Shown: piece by piece, positions 4,570-9,448 of the stretch | Layout of the letters: every line of letters begins with the position of its first letter | Numbering within the stretch: position 1 is the stretch's first letter | Assembly (NCBI GenBank): GCA_016212345.1 | Contig: JACRGM010000114.1 | Coordinates: 1-9,448, forward strand | Length of the DNA stretch: 9,448 nt | Source of the DNA: Nitrospinota bacterium | GTDB lineage: Bacteria > Nitrospinota > Nitrospinia > SZUA-224 | Reading direction: 5' to 3' | Program-made: the position numbers and the translations under genes | The notes under the pieces: generated by a model | What the model saw: only the letters and a program-made list of their open reading frames with translations | Told to the model about the DNA's origin: nothing | Database searches by the model: none

Positions 4570-6635
4570 TTAAAGGGTTTTTTGTCACTGGTACAGATAC
4601 AGGTGTAGGTAAGACAGTAGTTGCTGCAGGCCTATCTGCTGCCCTCAATGAAAGGGGTATCAATACAGGTGTAATGAAGCCTATTCAGAGCGGAGAGATC
4701 AGCAAAGATGGTGAGTTAGTAGGTGATACAAGGTTTCTGATAGAGGCGGCCGGGGTTAAGGATGAGGTATACCTTATAAATCCATACCATCTGGAGGCGC
4801 CCCTTGCACCTATCATTGCCAGTCGCATACAAGGAATAGAGATAGATGTAGAGAAAATAAAGGGTTGCTTTGAGGAGTTGGCAAAGAGGCATGAGATAGT
4901 AATTGTTGAGGGGATTGGTGGACTACTTGTCCCTATAAGGGAGGATTATCTTGTTTCGGATCTTATTATAGAATTAAATCTTCCTATTATAATAATATCA
5001 CGAACCGGCATAGGGACTATAAATCATACCTTACTTACTGTCAGACATGCGCAGTATCTTGGCATAGAGATAGCTGGAATAGTATTTAATAATCCTGATA
5101 AGGAAGGATCAGGAGAGGCAGAAAGGATGGGAACTGAAGAGATAAAGAGGCTCACAGGGATACCGATCCTTGGAACCTTACCACATATCCCTTTGCTCGA
5201 TCCAGGGGGAAACCTAAAGGTTATGATAGAAAAGGAGATTGATCTTGATATTCTACTTAATATTATTACTGAGAATGTAAGGTGTGATATCAGAAAGGGA
5301 TTTGAGGAGGATGATAAGAGATATATCTGGCATCCATTTACACAGATGAAGGATTGGATAAAGGAAACCCCATTGATCATAGAAGAGGGGGAGGGCTCAT
5401 ACCTTAAGGATATATATGGCAATAGGTATATAGATGGGGTATCGTCACTATGGGTGACTGTCCATGGACATAGGAGAGAGGAGATTGACAGGGCTATTAT
5501 AAGACAAATCAGAAAGGTATCTCATTCCACACTACTTGGCCTATCAAATATCCCTGCCATAAGGCTTGCTGAGAGACTGGTAGGTATCACGCCAGATGGA
5601 TTGAATAAGGTCTTCTATTCGGATAATGGCTCTACAGCAGTAGAGGTAGGGGTAAAGATGGCATTTCAGTACTGGCAGCAGAGGTCATCTGATACTAAAA
5701 GGAAAAAGGGGTTTATCTCTCTCAAGAATGCCTATCATGGGGATACCATCGGTTCGGTCAGTGTTGGTGGGATAGATCTATTTCATCAGATATATAGACC
5801 CCTCCTTTTTAGTTCCTATAAGGGGGAGTCACCTTACTGCTATAGATGTGCCCTTGATAAGTCCTATCCCTCCTGTGGGCTTGCCTGTGCTGATCAGTTA
5901 GAAGGGATCATGAAGGAACGACATGAGGAGATATCTGCCATGGTGATAGAACCAATGGTGCAGGGTGCAGGGGGGATGATTGTCTCTCCACCAGGATATT
6001 TGAGGAGGGTAAGGGAGTTGTGCACTAGATACAATATCCTTATGATCGCCGATGAGGTCGCGACAGGGTTTGGAAGGAGTGGAAAGATGTTTGCCTGTGA
6101 TCATGAAGAGGTGAGGCCAGACATCATGGCAATCGCAAAGGGGATTTCAGGAGGTTATCTCCCTTTGTCAGCGACACTGACCACAGATGAGATATATGAG
6201 GCATTTGGGGGAGATTATTCCGAATGTAAGACATTTTTTCATGGTCATACATATACAGGGAATCCCCTGGCATGTGCTGCAGGAATAGCTAACCTTGAGG
6301 TATTTGAAAAGGAGAAGACCATAGAGAGGCTTAATAAAAAGATAGTGATACTGAAAGATAAGCTCAAGGGATTTGAGGAGTTCGATCATGTGGGGGATAT
6401 AAGACAATTAGGATTTATGGTCGGGATCGAGCTGGTCAAGGAGAAGGGGACAAGAGAGCCATATTTATGGGAGGATAAGATTGGTATCAAGGTAACAATG
6501 GAGGCGAGGAAGAGGGGGCTTATTATAAGGCCCCTTGGCAATGTCATTGTCCTTATGCCTCCCCTGAGTATCTCTGAGGAGGATTTGGATAAGATGTTGG
6601 ATATTGTATATAGATCGATTGAATCTGTAAGCTAA
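4566..6635 (+). CDS. bioD-bioA: fused dethiobiotin synthetase BioD and DAPA aminotransferase BioA
   Basis: One uninterrupted frame of 689 residues carries two complete enzymes. Residues 1 to about 235 are BioD: P-loop GTDTGVGKT (9-17), KPIQSG (38-43), GD at 53-54 and VEGIGGLLVP (114-123). It closes the ureido ring using ATP and CO2. After a linker of about 15 charged residues, 250-689 are BioA, starting KRYIWHPFTQMKDW. It has SDNGSTAVE (352-360), HGDTIGSVSV (391-400), the PLP-aspartate in ADEVATGFGRSG (D496) and the PLP-lysine K525 in AIAKGISGGYLPL. BioA makes DAPA from KAPA with S-adenosylmethionine as amino donor, so the fusion joins consecutive steps and may hand over DAPA. A four-cysteine insert (C425, C428, C437, C441) also occurs in some BioA proteins. 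The start is set by the BioD N-terminus, with a weak ribosome binding site. Confidence 0.95.
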   Translation: MIKGFFVTGTDTGVGKTVVAAGLSAALNERGINTGVMKPIQSGEISKDGELVGDTRFLIEAAGVKDEVYLINPYHLEAPLAPIIASRIQGIEIDVEKIKGCFEELAKRHEIVIVEGIGGLLVPIREDYLVSDLIIELNLPIIIISRTGIGTINHTLLTVRHAQYLGIEIAGIVFNNPDKEGSGEAERMGTEEIKRLTGIPILGTLPHIPLLDPGGNLKVMIEKEIDLDILLNIITENVRCDIRKGFEEDDKRYIWHPFTQMKDWIKETPLIIEEGEGSYLKDIYGNRYIDGVSSLWVTVHGHRREEIDRAIIRQIRKVSHSTLLGLSNIPAIRLAERLVGITPDGLNKVFYSDNGSTAVEVGVKMAFQYWQQRSSDTKRKKGFISLKNAYHGDTIGSVSVGGIDLFHQIYRPLLFSSYKGESPYCYRCALDKSYPSCGLACADQLEGIMKERHEEISAMVIEPMVQGAGGMIVSPPGYLRRVRELCTRYNILMIADEVATGFGRSGKMFACDHEEVRPDIMAIAKGISGGYLPLSATLTTDEIYEAFGGDYSECKTFFHGHTYTGNPLACAAGIANLEVFEKEKTIERLNKKIVILKDKLKGFEEFDHVGDIRQLGFMVGIELVKEKGTREPYLWEDKIGIKVTMEARKRGLIIRPLGNVIVLMPPLSISEEDLDKMLDIVYRSIESVS

Positions 6636-6682
6636 AGAGAGAAAAAGGTATATAAAAAAGATTTTTTTTAATTAATATCTTC

Positions 6683-6711
6683 TTGACATAATCTCTTTTT
6701 TTATGTAGATT
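6683..6711 (+). promoter_or_regulatory. putative promoter for the small basic protein gene
   Basis: TTGACA (6683-6688) is followed after 17 bases by TAGATT (6706-6711), a four-of-six -10 match. A perfect TATAAT lies just after it at 6712-6717 but 23 bases from the -35 box, too far for normal use with it. The leader that follows includes a hairpin of GAGAAAAT (6735-6742) with ATTTTCTC (6748-6755), then the ribosome binding site at 6772-6779. Confidence 0.5.
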
Positions 6712-6784
6712 TATAATGCATTATGGGTGGCTGGGAGAAAATATCTAATTTTCTCAGAATATGATCTTGCGAAAGGAGGACTGA

Positions 6785-6877
6785 ATGGCTACAACAAAGA
6801 AGGCAAAGACCACTACCAAGAAGACAACAAACTCTGTTAAGAAGACAACAAAAACCAAGGCCAAGAAGAAAAGATAG
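6785..6877 (+). CDS. tiny lysine/threonine-rich basic protein, 30 aa
   Basis: The ATG at 6785 follows a near-perfect Shine-Dalgarno AAAGGAGG (6772-6779) at ideal spacing, and a promoter-like sequence stands about 75 bases upstream. The protein starts MATTKKAKTTTKKTTNSVKK and ends TKAKKKR: 14 of 30 residues are Lys or Arg, nearly all the rest Thr or Ala, and there is no acidic residue. This composition resembles the tails of histone H1-like bacterial proteins and other low-complexity nucleic-acid-binding peptides. Binding to DNA or RNA is plausible but is inference from charge alone. It has its own promoter, leader hairpin and downstream hairpin, so it looks like a stand-alone expressed gene rather than noise. 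I know no named family for it. Confidence 0.65.
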   Translation: MATTKKAKTTTKKTTNSVKKTTKTKAKKKR

Positions 6878-6885
6878 TTCTTCTC

Positions 6886-6912
6886 GGGCACTGGTTAATT
6901 AACCAGTCGCCC
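6886..6912 (+). terminator. strong hairpin after the small basic gene
   Basis: GGGCA and a perfect 16-base palindrome CTGGTTAATTAACCAG pair with TGCCC on the far side, with one bulged C, giving a stem of about 13 pairs. It begins nine bases after the stop codon of the 30-residue protein. No run of T follows, so a classic rho-independent terminator is not assured. The hairpin could instead stabilise the mRNA 3' end, or be an operator. Confidence 0.5.
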
Positions 6913-6966
6913 ATATGCAAAAGATCCTTATCAACTGCATCTCTTGAATCCTCGTCAATGATCGCA

Positions 6967-6996
6967 CTATAGATTTTCAGATAATAAATTACACAA
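6967..6996. repeat. left copy of the 30-bp inverted repeat around mnmA
   Basis: The sequence from CTATAGATTTTCAGATAATA onward to 6996 is the exact reverse complement of 8149-8178. The conserved end appears to be GATTTTCAG at 6972, bordered by TA (6970-6971). Related, less exact copies are the ends of the MITE-like element at 9329-9445. Past the repeat, short matches to that element's interior (GCGTTAGTCG, GGAGAAATCC) hint that 6972 to about 7056 is a decayed copy or half copy. The rest of 6878-7067 holds no gene I can support. Confidence 0.85.
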
Positions 6997-7067
6997 AAGA
7001 TAGCCTGCCGCGTTAGTCGTTAGTCATGGTTATTCGAGGAAGGAGAAATCCCTTTTATACCTAAATT

Positions 7068-8156
7068 ATGAAGGATAGAATTGTTATAGCAATGAGTGGA
7101 GGCGTAGATAGCTCTTTGACAGCAGCTATCCTTAAGGAAAGAGGGTACGATGTTATCGGTGTGGCTATGCGTATATGGGATTATCCAGAAGAGATGGATG
7201 ATAGCTTAAGTTCTTGCTGCTCCCAGAGAGATATTGATGATGCGAGGTGTGTTGCTGAAAAATTAAAGATACCATTCTATGTATTAAACCTTAAAGATGA
7301 ATTTAAGAAAAAGGTAGTAGATTACTTTGTCTCTGAATATATGATAGGACGCACACCAAATCCTTGTATCGTCTGCAACCAGAAACTGAAGTTTGGTATA
7401 TTGATGAAACGGGCTTCAGACCTGAATGCATCATTAGTGGCTACTGGACATTACGCAGAAGTGGTTAAAGATAATAATAGTATGAGATACACAATCAAGA
7501 GAGGAATAGATAAGAGAAAGGATCAGAGTTATTTCCTCTTCAATCTGACCCAAGATCAATTAAAAAGGATAGTCTTGCCATTGGGAAGATATCTAAAATC
7601 TGAGGTAAGAGAATTGGCAAGGAGGTATGGTTTAAAGACATCAGAGAAGAGAGAGAGTCAGGAGATATGCTTTATCCTTGATAACAATTATCCCTCTTTT
7701 ATTCAGAAGATGGTGGGGAATGAGAGGATAGTAAAAGGAGATATTGTAAATAGAGAGGGTAAGATTCTATCCACACATAAAGGGATCCCATTTTATACAA
7801 TTGGTCAGAGAAGAGGAATAAGTATAAGTTCTGCTAAGCCTCTCTATGTTATTCAACTCGATGCCATCAATAACAGAATCGTTGTGGGTGAAGAGAATGA
7901 TCTTAAAAAGAGGGAGTTCTATGTTGAGGATGTTAACTGGTGTCTGATCCCTTCAGAAAGAGATAGTTTTGATGCCATGGTTCAGATTAGATATAAACAC
8001 TCACCTGCAGAGGCAAGCATAATTCCTATAGGGGAAGATAAGGTTAAGGTTGAATTCAAGGAGGCACAGAGGGCCATAACCCCAGGACAGGCAGCGGTCT
8101 TCTATCGTGGTGATCTCCTGATAGGTGGGGGATGGATAAAGGGCGATCTTGTGTAA
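7068..8156 (+). CDS. mnmA: tRNA-specific 2-thiouridylase MnmA
   Basis: The 362-residue protein is a full-length MnmA (family 350-380 residues), which adds sulfur to C2 of the wobble uridine of Lys, Glu and Gln tRNAs. The PP-loop SGGVDSS (10-16) binds ATP. C103 in NPCIVCNQKLKFG and C201 in ESQEICFI sit where E. coli MnmA has its two catalytic cysteines, and C100 adds a CxxC that many non-enteric MnmA proteins carry. ATGHYA (125-130), DQSYFLFNL (152-160) and PFYTIGQRRGI complete the picture. No Shine-Dalgarno lies at proper distance: AAGGAG at 7040-7045 is 22 bases from the ATG. The last Val codon and the stop lie inside the right inverted repeat, and the gene is boxed by the two repeat copies. 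mazG converges on it 25 bases beyond its stop. Confidence 0.96.
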   Translation: MKDRIVIAMSGGVDSSLTAAILKERGYDVIGVAMRIWDYPEEMDDSLSSCCSQRDIDDARCVAEKLKIPFYVLNLKDEFKKKVVDYFVSEYMIGRTPNPCIVCNQKLKFGILMKRASDLNASLVATGHYAEVVKDNNSMRYTIKRGIDKRKDQSYFLFNLTQDQLKRIVLPLGRYLKSEVRELARRYGLKTSEKRESQEICFILDNNYPSFIQKMVGNERIVKGDIVNREGKILSTHKGIPFYTIGQRRGISISSAKPLYVIQLDAINNRIVVGEENDLKKREFYVEDVNWCLIPSERDSFDAMVQIRYKHSPAEASIIPIGEDKVKVEFKEAQRAITPGQAAVFYRGDLLIGGGWIKGDLV

Positions 8157-8178
8157 TTTATTATCTGAAAATCTATAG
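8149..8178. repeat. right copy of the 30-bp inverted repeat; contains the mnmA stop
   Basis: This is the exact inverse of 6967-6996, ending ...GAAAATC at 8173 followed by TA (8174-8175). It fills the whole gap between the convergent mnmA and mazG stops and supplies the last codon (GTG) and stop (TAA) of mnmA. One copy alone does not form a hairpin, so it is not a terminator by itself, though the two copies could pair across the gene. Confidence 0.85.
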
Positions 8179-8181
8179 ATG

Positions 8182-9003
8182 TTAGACCTCCTCTCTTTCT
8201 CCTGCCTTTGCCCTCTCCCAGATAGAATCCATCTCTTCAAGAGAGACCTCCTTTATATCTCTCCCTTCCTTTGCAATCTCCTCCTCTATGTACCTAAATC
8301 GCTTGATAAATCTACTTAGTGTCTTTCGTAGTGCATCTTCTGGGTTCACCTCAATAAATCGGGCAATATTCACCAGGGCAAAGAGTAGATCACCTATTTC
8401 GTTCTCCATCTCTTTGGTATTCTTTTGAGAGAAGGCCTTTCTAAATTCCTCCATCTCCTCTTCTACCTTTTCAAACACCTGATCAATATGTTCCCAATCA
8501 AAGCCTACCCTTGAGGCCTTCTCTTGAAGTATCTGTGCCCTTAAAAGGGAGGGAAGTTCTTTAGGAATACCATCTAGGACTGATCTTCTTCCAATATTGT
8601 TTTTTTCCTTCCTTTTTATCTCCTCCCATCTCTTTAGTACCTTTTTGGAATCATCTATCTTTTCTTCTTTAAAGACATGAGGATGTCTCCTTATCATCTT
8701 ATCATGTATCTTATCTATAACATCGTATATATCAAACTCACCCCTCTCAGAGGCAATTCGGGCATAAAAGATGATCTGATATAGAAGATCCCCCAATTCT
8801 TCCTTTATCTTTTCAGGGTTATCTTCATCAATGGCTTCTAATACCTCATAGGTCTCCTCAATAAGGAATGGCTTCAGGGATTCCCTAGTTTGCTCTAAAT
8901 CCCATGGACATCCTTCTTGTCCACGCAATCTCTCCATGATATCTACCAGTTTATCAAAATGGGATCTCTTTTCTGAGTCTATCTTTTTTTCGCGGTCTTC
9001 CAT
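8182..9003 (-). CDS. mazG: nucleoside triphosphate pyrophosphohydrolase MazG
   Basis: The 273-residue protein has the two tandem MazG domains of the E. coli type (263 residues). Domain 1 shows CPWDLEQTRESLKPFLIEET, with E49-E50-x-x-E53 and E69-x-x-D72 (EELGDLLYQIIFYARIA), the magnesium-binding set. RRHPHVFKEE and WEEIKRKEK, also family markers, lie between. Domain 2 repeats it with EEEMEEFRKAF and E202-x-x-D205 (NEIGDLLFALVNIARF). MazG hydrolyses NTPs and dNTPs to monophosphates, removing aberrant nucleotides and, in E. coli, lowering (p)ppGpp. The ATG at 9003 is the only in-frame start that keeps the full first domain with a normal length. A weak AGATGG is about 12 bases upstream. The gene converges with mnmA. 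Confidence 0.96.
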   Translation of the reverse strand: MEDREKKIDSEKRSHFDKLVDIMERLRGQEGCPWDLEQTRESLKPFLIEETYEVLEAIDEDNPEKIKEELGDLLYQIIFYARIASERGEFDIYDVIDKIHDKMIRRHPHVFKEEKIDDSKKVLKRWEEIKRKEKNNIGRRSVLDGIPKELPSLLRAQILQEKASRVGFDWEHIDQVFEKVEEEMEEFRKAFSQKNTKEMENEIGDLLFALVNIARFIEVNPEDALRKTLSRFIKRFRYIEEEIAKEGRDIKEVSLEEMDSIWERAKAGEREEV

Positions 9004-9126
9004 AAAATAATTTATCCATCTATGTTCTGCCTTATCGGCATATCTTTGATCTTTGATCTTACCTTATATAACCTTTATTGAATTGTCAATAAGGATTATA
9101 AGGATTCGCCTGATTATGTTAAGAAG

Positions 9127-9152
9127 CCCAAAATCCTAAATCGGATTTTGGG
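9127..9152. repeat. perfect palindrome, 10-bp arms, upstream of tRNA-Ala promoter
   Basis: CCCAAAATCC (9127-9136) and GGATTTTGGG (9143-9152) are exact reverse complements around TAAATC. It matches the palindrome at 2101-2134 in layout and sequence, with an A-T pair where that one has T-A. It lies between the divergent mazG and tRNA-Ala genes, 13 bases before a TTGACT box. The rest of 9004-9126 shows no gene or clear signal. Confidence 0.8.
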
Positions 9153-9165
9153 AGAAGATTTCCTC

Positions 9166-9195
9166 TTGACTTGGATAAGTAGAATCTGATATATA
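9166..9195 (+). promoter_or_regulatory. putative tRNA-Ala promoter
   Basis: TTGACT (9166-9171) is followed after 18 bases by TATATA (9190-9195) within an A+T-rich run. It stands 48 bases before the mature tRNA 5' end, a reasonable leader length. Spacing of 17 would use ATATAT instead. Confidence 0.5.
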
Positions 9196-9243
9196 TAAGA
9201 TTAAATAATAAAGATCGTAACTACCACATAGTAGAAAAGGTGT

Positions 9244-9319
<76 letters not shown>

Positions 9320-9328
9320 AGTACTTTA

Positions 9329-9445
9329 GATTTTCAGATAATAAATTACACAAGGCTAGAGGGAGAAATCCGAGTAAGGCGTACTGAGCGGTACGCGGTC
9401 GAGGATTTCGACTGATAACGCCGTGTAATTTGTTATATGGAAATC
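9329..9445. mobile_element. MITE-like palindromic element, 117 bp, TA-flanked
   Basis: The ends are inverted repeats of about 24 bases (left 9329-9351, right 9423-9445) matching at most positions. The left end is nearly identical to the 30-bp repeats around mnmA. Inside are nested inverted repeats GAAATCC (9365-9371)/GGATTTC (9403-9409) and GCGTAC (9379-9384)/GTACGC (9391-9396) around TGAGCG, so the whole element can fold as one long hairpin. TA borders both ends (9327-9328, 9446-9447), as expected for TA target duplication by IS630/Tc1-mariner-type transposases. It has no coding capacity, and no transposase is in the window. It starts eight bases after the tRNA and could also end that transcript. 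Confidence 0.75.
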
Positions 9446-9448
9446 TAT

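Noticed and set aside
6640..6682. A-run/T-run hairpin after bioD-bioA as a terminator
   Set aside because: The possible stem (AAGAT/ATCTT) is short and lacks G+C; too weak to call.
6913..6968. Minus-strand open frame across 6913-6968 that reads like protein (for example DAVDKDLLHMGDWLINQ)
   Set aside because: It has no start with a ribosome site, runs across the repeat at one end and the small basic gene at the other, and matches no family I know.
9323..9448. tRNA-linked attachment site of an integrated island
   Set aside because: No repeat of the tRNA 3' end and no integrase is visible; the adjacent structure is better explained as a TA-flanked MITE.

Overview
This is a bacterial chromosomal window from an A+T-rich genome. 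Arginine is written almost entirely with AGA/AGG and isoleucine often with ATA. Recognisable bacterial genes (MazG, MnmA, BioC, CutA) stand behind Shine-Dalgarno sites of variable strength. A pyruvate:ferredoxin oxidoreductase subunit and a PflX-like radical SAM protein suggest an anaerobic or facultatively anaerobic, possibly thermophilic, non-enteric lineage (Nitrospirota/Desulfobacterota-like). That placement is inference from gene content and codon style, not proof.

Layout. At 1-277 (minus) lies the 5' end of a radical SAM gene that runs off the left edge. At 300-610 is a junkyard: a small unrecognised ORF, the last 23 codons of a DNA methyltransferase-like gene (minus), and, abutting it, a piece of a HEPN-domain gene (plus). 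At 611-2056 three minus-strand genes, cutA, a stand-alone porG-type gamma subunit and yjbQ, read in one direction. At 2057-2359 is a divergent intergenic region with a perfect 13-bp-arm palindrome, a promoter and a GC-rich imperfect palindrome. At 2360-3615 (plus) is a two-gene unit of a small secreted beta-sandwich-like protein and a membrane-anchored protein of unknown function.

At 3686-6635 (plus) is the biotin section: bioC, a 14-codon mini-ORF joined by ATGA overlaps on both sides, and one long ORF fusing BioD to BioA. Together these supply pimeloyl-chain initiation (BioC), DAPA formation (BioA) and ring closure to dethiobiotin (BioD). BioF and BioB are not in the window. At 6785-6877 is a 30-residue Lys/Thr-rich protein with a strong ribosome binding site. 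mnmA follows (7068-8156), then mazG on the minus strand (8182-9003), then tRNA-Ala(GGC) with encoded CCA (9244-9319).

The most unusual signal is a repeat. A 30-bp sequence occurs as a perfect inverted pair around mnmA (6967-6996 and 8149-8178). Its relatives form the two ends of a 117-bp palindromic MITE-like element just after the tRNA (9329-9445). All four ends are bordered by TA. A second repeat family, a palindrome with a compensatory base-pair change, sits 10-13 bp upstream of a TTGAC-type promoter in two different divergent intergenic regions (2101-2134 and 9127-9152). I see no CRISPR array, complete insertion sequence or rRNA.
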